Shown: piece by piece, positions 24,933 through 36,700 of the stretch
Layout: every line of letters begins with the position of its first letter
How positions within the stretch are numbered: the first letter of the stretch is position 1
From: Amborella trichopoda
Lineage: Eukaryota; Streptophyta; Magnoliopsida; Amborellales; Amborellaceae
Length of the DNA: 64,000 nucleotides
Assembly: GCF_000471905.2 (NCBI RefSeq)
Contig: NW_006499913.1
Span: 4,280,351 to 4,344,350, forward strand
Direction of reading: 5' to 3'
The notes under the pieces: generated by a model
The model's input: the letters and a program-made list of their open reading frames with translations, nothing else
Told to the model about the DNA's origin: nothing
Database searches by the model: none
Made by a program: the position numbers and the translations under genes

Positions 24933-25966
24933 TAAACTTGTGCAAACTTGCCTAAGTAGAACTCAAAGTAGACTTACCCGGGTTTTACAGTACTCGGGGA
25001 AGTAAACTGAGTACTGTAATCAGAGAATAGAAGGGGTGCCTTAGGTAAGTGATGCGTCCCCTTTTTCATTCTTCTCACTCATCGGACCCTGAAAACTCCA
25101 AATTTTGATCCAAAATCTAAACCTAAGATTGATTTTCAATAGATCTCCTTATTGGGAGCCTTAGAATCAAGAGGGAACCACTAGATTTGACAGATCTTGT
25201 AAATCAAAGAATTGGACAAGTTTGGGCTTAATTTTGAATTTTTCCGATTCCTTTGACACTGATGGTCGATATTTGATGAAAATCAACTCCAAGACCCAAA
25301 TTTGTTTTCTTGATCCAACCATAAGGTATTGTTTACATAAAAAGACTTTAGCTTTCATAGTTTTGAATTTCGGAATTGACTATTTATCTAAATTTTTCAA
25401 AGGCCTTGATCTCCTTGATCCGAAGTTGAAACCCAAAATGTGTTTAGTGCTTTGGTTGGGCCTGTATAAGGAAAGCTTTGACAAGGATTTGAAGCACCAA
25501 TTCTCATTAAGCACAAATATCGGGAAATTGCCCTTGAAATTTTGGGTAAATTTTATTTTTCTTTAAAAACATAAAATTGGTTTAATCTTAGTATTGTCAA
25601 TAAATCAGATGATTATTTTTATTGTTGCGCAATTTTATTACATTTTTTGTTGCATTTAATCGAAAAGCGTATATTGCCAATATATATATTTTCAATCTTC
25701 TTATATGTAAAGGAACCATACTTTTTTGGCCTGTTTTGTAAAAATATTTCATGTTTTGCACATTTTTTATGTTATTCATAAAATTTTCTCACGACTATTA
25801 ATTTTTTAATTATTTCAAGCTCTTCTATTTTTTAGATTGTTACCTATTTCATATGACTTTTTCCCCGTCCTTTCATGGACTTGAGCTAGACTCACGCATG
25901 ATTCGGGGAACAGCCGAGTCTCAAGCCCACGTAAGCTATTTTATATGGGGCTTTCTATGTTTTTTT
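24933..25966. other. Intergenic with a perfect 11-bp hairpin
   Basis: Inverted repeat TTACAGTACTC (24985-24995) and GAGTACTGTAA (25009-25019) with a 13-base loop. A 114-codon frame at 25222-25566 matches nothing known and is probably chance. Confidence 0.5.
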
Positions 25967-26432
25967 TACAACATAGAAGTTCTATCTTTCTCTTTTTCCA
26001 AACGTCTATTCTGAATTGAGGGCTAAGATTGCCCCAATCACAATGTCACGTCTCTATACTATTTTATTTTTAATTTTGTCTATAAACTATTTTGACACTA
26101 AATTTGGGACGTCCATTCTTCTATTAAACTCGCACTAGCAAAAAATATAAAAAAAATATTTTCAATAAAATAAAATGATAAAAATACCTCTAAAAGTTTC
26201 AAGGGGTATTTTGATTATTATATTTTATTGAAAAATTATTTTTAATATGTTTTATAGGTGCGCCTCAATGAGAAGATGGCACGTACCAATTTTCATATTC
26301 ATACAATTTGTATAAAAAAAACTAAAAATAAAATACTTTGAGACGTTGAATCTAAGATCAAACGGTGAGTGGCTCTCTTGATCAAAATTAGACGGCTGGA
26401 TGATAGGGGGCGGATAGAACTTCTATGCTGTA
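25967..26432. mobile_element. Short-TIR MITE
   Basis: About 466 bp. Left end TACAACATAGAAGTTCTATC, right end (reverse-complemented) TACAGCATAGAAGTTCTATC, 19 of 20 identical. No ORF. Confidence 0.7.
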
Positions 26433-26823
26433 AGAGAAGTATATAAACCTTTCCCATTTTATATGGCCTTCATTACACTTACGTGGATATAGATCTTGCC
26501 ATAAACGTTGGCGAGGTAAATAGGAATCAAGGCAGACTCTCTTGTCAGGAGGTTCCTCCTTTCTTAAAACTATTGTTTCTGATTCTGTAATTTCTAGCTT
26601 AATACAAATGTGGAATTTCTATCACCCAAAAAAAAAAACAAATAAAGAAAAGAAGAAGAAAGAGGGAAGGAGTCATGGCGCGTATCATCAATCGATGGAG
26701 TACTAGCTAATTGGACGATTGTCCGCCATCTATTCACCAAAAATGTGAAGTTAATTTGCAAAGTAATAGCCTTCAATCATGATATCACACCTAACACCAT
26801 TTTATTTTTTTACTTTTTGTATA

Positions 26824-27185
26824 GGGTGTGGTTTGTACAAGCCCTAAATAGCCAAAGTAAGACGCACCATCCAATAAAGTCAAGATATTGGAAATCTTTG
26901 TGATGGCCTTAAAATTTATTTTTCATCAATAATATAAAATTTAGAGTTTCAAATATGGAGTAGATAGAGCAAATCTATGAACTTTTGAAAATTGACGGTT
27001 CAAAAAACATATTACAAAGTACACTATTTCCAAAACTTGAAATGTACTTTTTCATGTCCATATATCTTGAAGTCGAGATGACCATTTTGAAGCTTTTTGG
27101 GCATCAAAACTACCTTATCTAGTTAATTTTTTAGTTGCGCCTAATTTGATTGTTTAGGGCCTCACCCTAGTGCAAACTTTTTTCC
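26824..27185 (+). mobile_element. MITE family A copy (subfamily with GGGCCTCACCC end)
   Basis: Starts GGGTGTGGTTTGTACAAGCC and ends GGGCCTCACCCTAGTGCAAA. The next copy begins 11 bases later. Confidence 0.7.
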
Positions 27186-27195
27186 TTTTATATAA

Positions 27196-27578
27196 GGGTG
27201 TGGTTTGTATAAGTTTGAGGCCATAATAAATCAAAATAAAGTGCCCTTTCAAGTAGTACCAAAATATGTTGTCTAACTATTAAAAATACTTGCAGTGGCT
27301 TGAAAATTTATTTTCATCTATAATTATAAAAGTTAAACATCAAAAAACAATATAGATCAAGCAGATCTCTGAACACTTGAAGATCTTGAAAATTGACGAT
27401 TTAGATAACACATTACAAGATACACTATTACCAAGAGTTGACATCTATTTTTTTTATCATTTATGTACATCTTAAGGTCTGAGATGATTGAATTGAATCA
27501 AAACAACCTTTTCTAATGAATTTTTGTGTTGCGCTTTAATTTGATTATGTTGGGCCTCACCCTTATGTAAATTTTTTC
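27196..27578 (+). mobile_element. MITE family A copy, adjacent to previous
   Basis: Starts GGGTGTGGTTTGTATAAGTT and ends CACCCTTATGTAAATTTTTTC. Flanks TTTTATATA (left) and TTTTATATC (right) fit a 9-bp duplication, 8 of 9 identical. Confidence 0.7.
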
Positions 27579-29247
27579 TTTTATATCAATCTTCTTCATA
27601 TTAAATTCTTCATATTAAATTTGTGGCATGCTGATTCTTTAAGGGGGGGAAAAAAAATCTTTCAAACAAAAGAAATGACAAATGCCTTTAAAATTGGGAA
27701 AATATCATTCAAGGGACCCTTACAATATTATTAAAAAGGTCAAATTATAGTTATATTTTTATTTGTCATTTCAATTAGATATCTCCTAAACGAAAAACTT
27801 TGAGAATACTTGTGATTGCCTTATTCAGTATTTAGAATTCAGAATAATGATGGCCATTTCTGTAATTTCTTTCTCTTTGGAGGCACGCAACAAGGGCACT
27901 CCCAACTCTTCTGGAGCGTGTCGTAATAACCTCATTCGGAAAAAACGTAACGTAACCTCCCCAAGAATTATTGGCATTCACCGGCTCACCCATCCAATTC
28001 GAAAGTAGTCCACCCCACCTCCAAGTGAATATTGAGTCGCATTCTGTGAAACAATCAAGAGACACTCTATTACATAGATCCTAGACGGCTGTTATCAAAG
28101 AGAGATCTTGGACGGGTGTTATCAAAGAGAAAATTGTTTTGAATGGAACGCTCATACATAAGCAATGGAATGCTTATAGTATCTCCATTCCCTAATAAAT
28201 GGATATTTTTAGTATCGGTATAAATGACATTTCCCTTGTGTTAGGCTGTAGATGAACCCCCCAATCTAAAGCCGATTGGTGCTCCAACCTAGTTCCAACA
28301 ATGCATTTCTTGAACCAAGAAAGCGGAACTGCTCGACGTTGCATATTAGAACTCACTGGCCATTTACATCGGCCCCCCACAAAGAACTCCGATCTAACAA
28401 CCGATCGATACAGACCGATTCATTTTGCTGATTCAATGGCCTGTCTGAGTGCATGGACGAAGGAACGAATATATCACCGGTGAGGGTCATCTTGGAAGGA
28501 GAATGTATCGAACAACATGGCGTTTTGATTGATAACTGCGTGGTATCCGAGCTGGATTCAATGTAGGGCGGGCCAAGATGGGAGATTCATCTTATATGTA
28601 GAAAGAGGGGCTCATTCATTGCAACACGGTGAACCATCACCGTCATTCACCTTCATGAATCAACCAGGGCTGGTAAAACTTGGTTTCGGGTTGGAACTTG
28701 GAAGAGGAAATTTCGATTTTAGGTTAAAAGTGAGGGAATGGGCTTTTGTGCATCCAATAAGGAGGAGGTAATTTTGAAAGTAATAAAAAGTAAAAGCCCG
28801 ATAAATGGTGAAAGATAAAAAAAGTAAAATTTGAAATATCATCATTTTCATCATTTTAATTTTTTTTTAATTAATTGGGGTTGGTTATATGAATCCTGGT
28901 TCTCCATTATGTTCTATTAAAGGCTATATTCTCAGTGAAGCCATAAATCCCCCATGTCTTTTCGGACTACTTCCAACCACGTTATTTTGGACCTACCGTT
29001 TGCTCTTTTCAGTCAGTAAATTTTGAAATATCAAAAGTAGATAAGTCTATTAAATTTTCCTTAATCTAATGGTTGGGATCTAAAATCATCCCAAATCGAT
29101 TGTCTATAATTACACATGATCATTCCCTTGTAAGGGAAAAAAATAACTAAACTCCTTCATGCTAGGCGTCAAGTACTCTTGAAAAAATTGAAAGGGAATG
29201 AAGATGGGTGGCCAATAGAAAAGGAAAGGGGTATCATATACTTCTAA
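27579..29247. other. Intergenic with a higher-GC island
   Basis: 27880-28780 is clearly richer in G/C than its surroundings and poor in homopolymers, but no open frame longer than about 80 codons and no family I recognise. A reverse RTE-tail-like piece lies at about 28838-28946. Confidence 0.45.
28838..28946 (-). mobile_element. RTE-tail fragment, diverged
   Basis: ATCATCATTTTCATCATTTT, then ATTGGGGTTGGTTATATGAA and TATGTTCTATTAAAGGCTAT align in order with the reverse tail at 49237-49335. Confidence 0.5.
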
Positions 29248-29529
29248 GAAAAAGTTTATATAATGATGCAGCCTTATAGTGTAGAACTACAGATGCACAT
29301 AAAAAATCTATCAGAAAATATAGTTTTAATGTTGAAAAACCCTTTGATTGATCATCTCGACATCAAGATGTATGAACATGAAAAATAAAAATATTTTAAG
29401 TCTAAAAAATAGTGCATTTTACAACATATTATCTACACCGTCCATTTTTAAGATTTTTATATGTTTATAGATCTACTTGTATTTTAANNNNNNNNNNNNN
29501 NNNNNNNTGATAAAATTTGAATGTGCTCC
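29248..29529 (-). mobile_element. MITE family A, minus copy with assembly gap
   Basis: Reverse-oriented core (GATCATCTCGACATCAAGATG, CTACACCGTCCATTTTTAAG) interrupted by 20 N bases at 29488-29507. The far terminal repeat is missing. Confidence 0.6.
29488..29507. other. Assembly gap (20 N)
   Basis: Run of undetermined bases inside a high-copy MITE, so the join on either side may not be trustworthy. Confidence 0.98.
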
Positions 29530-29937
29530 TTACCTCTACAGCTACAGATGCATCCGTATACCGATTGCACCCATCCTTCTATGTTACCCATCCTTTTGTC
29601 CTAATCCCATGTTTTCTTGGTTCAAATCAGACCATTGGTTAAATGTAGACTTTAACCTCTCTATCTCCCAAAAACAAAAATCCAAATTGACCGGGAAAAT
29701 TCACATAATCTCCCCAGTTATAGCTGCATTCCCATAATTACCTTTCATTTAAAAGTCTTCTACACTCAATACCCGAAATATCTTATTTTCTTACTTTCTC
29801 CCGAGATCAATTTTTCAGGATAAAAATACCCTTGTTAAATGAATTTAATAAATAATTTGAATTAATCCAAAATCGAAGCAACTCTATAAAACAAGGGTTT
29901 TCTCTTGTTGGAGCACTCTCCCCCTAAAAAACATAAA

Positions 29938-30289
29938 GGGTGTGGTTTCTATAAGGTTGAAACTTTAAACAATCCAATTAAGGCGCACCTCCAAATTTTA
30001 TCATAACATACAAATTTGGTATAAAATAATATTAGGATTATTTCAAAATTTATTTTCATATCTAATTATAAAATTTTAATTTTCAAAAATAGTTAAAATC
30101 AAGTAGATCTATAAAAATATGAAAATCTTGTACATGGACGGTCTAGACAATATATTATATGTATTATTTCTAAGACTTAAATATTTTTTTTTTTCATATT
30201 GATGCATGTCCATGATCAATTAGAGAGTTTTTTAATATTAAAACAAGATTTTCGATGGATTTTTGCAGTGCATTATATAAACTTTTTCC
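29938..30289 (+). mobile_element. MITE family A copy with TSD
   Basis: Starts GGGTGTGGTTTCTATAAGGT and ends ATTATATAAACTTTTTCC. The octamer AAACATAA occurs at 29929-29936 and again at 30290-30297, the best target-duplication evidence for this family. Confidence 0.75.
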
Positions 30290-31155
30290 AAACATAAGTC
30301 CAATCATGCTCTCTCTAAGGTTTTCAAAGAAAACCCAATAGTGGCAAGCAATCCAAAATCTCTCTCTTAAGAAGACCGGAATAACAGCTGAAACAAACCC
30401 ATAAAAAGAAGAGAGAAAATAGAGCATGAATTTCACATTTTGGTTTTCAGTTGCATTCTCCTCATTATGGATACGTAATTTTATTAACATAAAGAGAAAT
30501 ATAAATGCTACAAAATACTCATGAATGCTTGTGAATGGTTAGAGAGACAAAGAGCAGAAAAATGGCAGCAGTGGGTAGAGAGAGAAAGAGCATAAACATG
30601 ACAGCTTCCACTTTTTGATCACCTAATAACCCAAGAAATTAATTCTGGCTCTGAACCTCTAGTTTTCAGTTATATTCTTCGAATTTTCTGATACATAATT
30701 TTCAGAAAGAGAGAGAATAAAAAATGCTCATCAATCCTTATGAATGTGTAGAGATAGAAAGAGCATAAACAATGCTCATGAATGCTTCTTGGAATATCTT
30801 TGTTTTCAATCTCAGCAATATCACCTAGTAGTTGAAACCAGGCTTCACCATGGCTCCTTCTCTGGCCGTGTTGGAGAGGGGTGTTTCATCAGAGGGATCA
30901 TTTACACTACTAGCCTTCTGAAAACCCTAAATTCTGCAGATTTAGGCCAACAGGTTTAGTTTTGTGGAACTTAGAAGCTTTCTTGCGTTGGGACAAAGAG
31001 AGAGAGAGAGTTAAGAGAAAGGTATCACATTCTGAATTGTGGGCTGCAATTTTGAATTAATTTATTAAATTTATTTTAACGATTTTTCCCTCCTAAAATA
31101 TGCTAAAAAAATGATTTAGAGGAGAAGAAAAAAAAAGAAAGTTTTTTAGGGTATT
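30290..31155. other. Intergenic, no gene seen
   Basis: GAGAGA-rich; AATGCTCATGAATGCTT-like words recur at 30510, 30727 and 30775. No gene. Confidence 0.5.
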
Positions 31156-31535
31156 GGTGTGGTGTCTATAAGGTTGCAATCTTAAACAATCCAATTAAGG
31201 CACACCTCCAAATTTTATCATAACAATTAATTTTGATTAGGATTATCTCAAAATCTATTTTCATATCTAATTATAAAAGTTTAAAATAAAAAAATTGTTG
31301 AAATCAAGTAGATCTATAAACATATGAAAATCTTAAAAATAGACCGTCTAGATAATGTGTTGCAAGATGCATTATTTGTTGGACTCAAAATCTTTTTTTT
31401 TTCATATTCATACATCTAGTTGTCGAGATGATCAATTAGAGGGTTTTTACACATTAAAACAATTTTTTTCCATGGATTTTTGGAGTGCATCTATAATTCT
31501 ACATTTTAAGGTTGCAACCTTATATAAACTTTTTC
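31156..31535 (+). mobile_element. MITE family A copy
   Basis: Starts GGTGTGGTGTCTATAAGGTT and ends AAGGTTGCAACCTTATATAA plus ACTTTTTC; very close to the copies at 1490 and 29938. Confidence 0.7.
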
Positions 31536-32543
31536 GGAGTGTAGAAGTATTTTGAATGGAGGGTATTCTAAGGAGAAAGCTATGGCTTATTTTTTTGTTT
31601 TTTTGAGAGGTTGAGGGGGTTTATCATGTACATTAATTTAATTAAAATACCTATAAGAGATTAATTATTGAACAATTTACCTATTTGTTACCATTCCAAG
31701 TCAAGGCCATGTCCTTTGTGATAGGTATTTTGAACTTAAATCTGAGGACATGCTAAAGTGTTAATTTATGAATATCTCATGTATATATAGATTTCTCTTA
31801 TTTTTACGAGTGATTTACGTACGGACTAAAAAATATTATCTAAAATAAAAATATAAAATACTCCTAAACGGAAATTATAAGGAAGGTCGGTCAACCCATA
31901 TTTTTTTTTAAAATTACCTCTCAATCTGAAGATACAGTCCGAGCATCTTCGGACCACATTTTAATTTTATTTTATTTTTTAGTTTTTTTGCTAGTAGGGA
32001 AGTGCTCAAGTGATCCTAGGATCGCTCGTTCCTAAGCAATCTAAGGTTCCCATTCTTGGAGCGCGAGGTAATTTTGAAAAAAGATTAAAAAAAACATGAA
32101 TTGATCAACTTTCTTTATAATTTGTATTAAAAAATACGGAGTATTTTGTAATAGAAACAAAGCATGGCAGATGTCTCTAACACCCCTACATGGAGATAAC
32201 GACCAAAGAAAGAAGGAATGAATTATGTAAAAACCAATCAAAACAAAAAGGAAGTAAATCAAAGAAATTAATTATAATTCAACACCAAAAAAAACATAGC
32301 TTAAAGAATTTAGAGGGTTTGGGGGAAGGCGCGAGGGAGAGAGAAAGTATGTGTGTTTATATGGATTGGCATGAGAGAGAGAGGTTTACGAGGATTAGGA
32401 TGAGAGAGAGTTTACATGGATTGATTGGCATGAGAGAGAGAGGAAGTTTAGGTGAATCAGAGGAGGTCATGTGGATTAGAATGAAAGAGAGAGAAGTTCA
32501 GGTGGTTTGGGAGTGAGAGAGATAGATATTCTGCATTGCTGCA
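31536..32543. other. Intergenic, no gene seen
   Basis: AT-rich followed by GAGAGAGA-rich words (32330-32520) in a loose ~40-60 bp repeat (GATTGGCATGAGAGAGAG). No gene. Confidence 0.5.
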
Positions 32544-32661
32544 ATTCATAGAAGTGAAAAATATTAGATAGCCAATATTTAGCACTTGTATAGTTGTCTC
32601 TCTCTCTCTCATTCATAGAAGTGAAAAATATTAGATAGCCAATATTTAGCACTTGTATAGT

Positions 32662-32692
<31 letters not shown>
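32544..32692 (+). repeat. 67-bp tandem duplication with CT run
   Basis: Units 32544-32610 and 32611-32692 are identical over ATTCATAGAAGTGAAAAATA ... TAGTTGTCTCTCTC; the second unit has a longer CT run (to 32692). Confidence 0.9.
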
Positions 32693-32695
<3 letters not shown>

Positions 32696-33615
32696 ATCTT
32701 GATTCTGGTGTAAATTTGATTTTGCCTGCCTTTTCATGCCCTAAAATATCCAGATCTTAAGTGAAAAATCAGAAGTTACGAAGATAAAGACAGACAATAT
32801 TGGAAAGCAAACGACATTCTTCTTATTCGATAGATGTCTTGAAAATGAGAATGAAGTTCCTACTAAATTGTAGACTTTGGAAAGGAAATTCCATTTTGCG
32901 TCATACTGCAATGAGTTTGAGAACAAGTTCATCTTATCTTCAAGAAATAAAGAAAAATAGCAGAGTAAAAGAAGCGCTTAAAAAGAAAAAAAAAATTAAG
33001 AGAAGAATTTGAAAGAAAGATACCTCACTGCTTACTGGGATTCAACTCTCAAATCACAAACTTTCTACAACATCAAATAGGTGGGAAAAGTCGGTTTTTT
33101 TTTTAAATTTTAATTTTATTTTCAAAGTAGGGCTAAAAACAGAAAACATTCTATATCTTAGTCTGTTTGATATTGACGATATTAGACAATCTTAAAACCC
33201 ACTTGTGTTTGACATCAATAATATCAGACATCTCTAAATCTTTGCCTTTGGGCCATCCAATTTTTTCAACAGACCGGGTGGTCCCAATGTAATTTTGGAG
33301 AAAAAGTGGAGCGGACTCGATGGTAGGGAATTGGTCCGTCTTTTGTGGTAATTTCGAAAAGGACCATTGTGTTAATTACATGGGTTCCGTGCAATTTGAC
33401 ATCTTAACCCTTTCTCAGAAGGGAATAATAACACTTCGCAAATATATTTTTCCCGATCGTCTTTCTCTCTCACATTTCTGCTTAGCGGTAACGGTGGATA
33501 GAACATTAAACAGAGTGCAATGAGAGGGAGAGTGTTGAGAGCTGGGGAAATGCCCTAATTTATCTCTCTCTCTCAATACTCCCTTACTCAATCATAAGAT
33601 TTTCTCTCTCATCAA
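32693..33615. promoter_or_regulatory. Region upstream of COLD1
   Basis: Presumed promoter. The leader is probably the CT-rich 33460-33615 part. No TATA box or start site assigned. Confidence 0.35.
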
Positions 33616-33718
33616 ATGTATGCTACTTCTCCGTTCATTTCCTACATTTTCTCTCCCATTTGATACGTACTGCTCTCTCTCGTCCTCTTTGGGGGCGACT
33701 GTTAATGGCTCTCTAATG
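33616..33718 (+). promoter_or_regulatory. Upstream ATGs in the COLD1 leader
   Basis: ATG 33616 opens a 15-codon uORF ending TGA at 33661-33663. ATG 33620 is in frame with the main start at 33716 with no stop between, so it could add 32 residues ([14 protein letters not shown]...) to the N terminus. The main start is preferred because family members begin with M plus a few residues before GW.IYEG. The region upstream (33440-33640) is CT-rich, which fits a plant 5' leader. Confidence 0.4.
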
Positions 33719-36700
33719 GGGTGGGGGTGGAAAATCTATGAAGGAAGCCTGGTATTTGTCTCTCTATCTCTGTTAGGATGGGCAGGTCTCTGGTTCTTGA
33801 ATCGCAGGCTTTACAAGGAATACGAGGAGAAGAGGGCTCTGGTTCAGATCCTCTTCAGCGTTGTCTTTGCCTTCTCCTGCAACCTCCTTCAGCTTGTGCT
33901 CTTTGAAATCATCCCTGTTCTCTCCAAAGAGTAAATTTTCTCTCGAGCTCTTGTAATGTTACTGTGACACCTACTTTAGGAGTAAATTTCCTCTCTCTAG
34001 CTCTTGCAAATTTTACAGTGACACCAATATTCCCTGACAAGTTCTAATCATGAAGTGTTCCTCTCATATATCAATTGTGCACCATCGTGTTTCTCTTTTG
34101 CACAAATGATAGCAAATTTTGTCTCTTGCGATTAGCAATAGCATTGATCAATTGTATCTTTTAATCTCGTTCTCTCTCTCTCTCTCTCTCTCATAATTTT
34201 CAAGTGCACATGTTTTAATCTTCTGCATTTGTTTAATTTGCATCAATTGCTTACATTTTTCAAATTTTCTGTCTGTCTCTTGCATTAATTAATGACATGA
34301 TCAATATTGTTTGTTCACACAGATTACTTGCATAAGATCTTCTGAAAATCAGTTTTGTTCCGTAACTTCCTTGTTATTGTGCATTGTCAATTTTGTTTGC
34401 GTAGTTGAATATCTGGCTTTTATTTTGAGCTTTAGCGTGCATTATTTGCTATCCTTCTTTATTATAAAATGTTATTCATTTTGTTTGTCCTTAGGTTTAT
34501 TGGTAGTTTTTCTTGCTCTCAAGGTTTGATATTGGTTCACTAACCCATTTACTAGACATAGACATGATTACTTAATTAGCAAGCTGTTGCTACTCGTTGG
34601 AAAGGAAGGTGAGTTTTCTCCTCAAAAGGACAACTAATGGTCCTACTTTAACTGATCCCATCTTCTCTTCCCCAATACACTCTGTCTCACAATTACGTAT
34701 GGACATCCATGTAACTTGCCTCAAAATCCAAGGTTGCACTATTTATGTAAAATTGTAGAAGCCCATATGCTGTCATCAGGGATAGATGAAGGCTGCCCAA
34801 ATGAGGGAACGATCCAGAAATGTAACGGGTTGTGAATCATATCCTTTAGAACATCAATCTGGAATTTGGCAATCTGAAATTGTAACAACACTTTCTTGAG
34901 ATAGATGTGGTCACTAATTTTCAAAAAGTAATGCATGCTCAATTCATTGTTAGACAAACCGGCCGGGTCGAACTGCACCCAATCAAGTTGCCCGGAACCG
35001 GCTCATCAGCGGGTCCGGTTAAGCCTGGTTTTGGTGGTCAAGTTCCCAAGTGTGAAAAAATTCACAAAAAAATTATTAAAAAATACAAAAAATAAGAAAT
35101 TTATTTGTAATGTGTTTTCTACCATTTTGGCAAAGCTTGGAATATAGTTTGGCCATGAATGCTTATTTTTACATTTTCCCATCTTTTTTTGCATTATTTC
35201 TAAAATACCCCTAGTCACAAATTGATTTTTCAAAATCTATTTTTCACTACTTCTTTAAACTCATCTAGATGTGTTTGGTTTAATTTACTTTAAACATATT
35301 TTTGATATTTTTTTGGATTTTTTTGTATTTTTAAACACTTTTTTATCTAGCCAGTAGCTGCCCGACCGGGTCGGTTACCCTGAACTGGCCATGGCCGGGT
35401 TCTGTTCCTGGGTCGTGTTTTCCAACATTGGCTCAAGTAGTGAAAGGGGATGCATGATGAGGGGAAGATTCATATGAGAAGATCACATGTTGTGTCCTTC
35501 AGGCAAAGTAACTTTCCTGATGAAGTGAAAGGGTGAAAAAGAGAGCTTGTGGCTTATTAGAAATTCTTCTTTATCTTACTCTTAAATCTCGCTTTATAGC
35601 ATTGCATCAGCTAGCTATATCTTGACTTGTGCTTGTAGCTAGGTCAAGTGTAAGAGTTTGGTAGAGTAATGTGACTAAGGCTGGAATTCAATATGTTGTA
35701 TGTTGGATATGGAAATTCTTCTCATGTTTCCTTCATTTATATACTTCACACCAGATTGTGTGGTCTATAGATCTTTAGTTTGAGTGCACAAGACTCAATA
35801 CTTTGTTGTCTAACTAAGAGGATTGGTGCTCACTCTAACCTCCCCCCGATTTTATTCTATTGAAATGGTTGTTTAAGAGGAAACATGTGATTGCCCCTTG
35901 ACCACCTGTCATTGAGTGATTCTGGGTCCTTCTTTGGTGAGGGTCCACAATCTCTCTTTCCTTGATTGTAAATCAGTATTATCGTATCAAATTATCTCTT
36001 TTAGTTATGGAGATGTCCTTATATTGGGCAGTAGATTCATTTTCCTCTAAGAAGTAATCTGCATAACTAGTTCTCGACTGCTGTGATGATGCATGGGTCT
36101 ATGTATATGTATGCTTGTTATACGGAGGGACGCCTGTGATGCATGGTTCTATGGATATGTATGGTTCTATACGTGCAGTAAATTCCATCCTCATTTGAAG
36201 CCCTATATTTTAATTAGGAAAATTGATTCTCAAATAGAAATCTCAAATTTTAAGGTTATAAATTTTTCTTTTTCAATATCTAGAGGACATCAATTTAGGA
36301 TTTCTTAAAATTTAGTGAAAGCCTTAATTTATTAGGAAGTTTTATCTAAGTTGAATAGGAAAATTAATTTTCAAATAGAATTCGTAGATTTTTTAGGCTA
36401 TAAAGACTGTTTTTAATATTTAAAGCGACTTAAATTTACAATTTCTTTGAAATTGTATGGGAAACCTGATTCATTAGGAAACTCCACCCATGTGCATTAG
36501 TGTTTAGGAGATTCAAGTGGAGACTTAACTACATAGAGCGTAGTGCAACACACACTTAGTGTGGATCTGTGACATACTCACCATCCTTTATAATATTGTA
36601 AAAATCTTTGCTATATTATAAAGCATGATGCTATGTCAACAAACTATGTATCGCAGCACGCCCTATATATTTCTACTTCAGCTTGGATTTCCTAAACTAA

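Noticed and set aside
25222-25566. 114-codon ORF that could be a gene
   Set aside because: No recognisable motifs, no start context or splice partners, AT-rich codon choice typical of chance frames.
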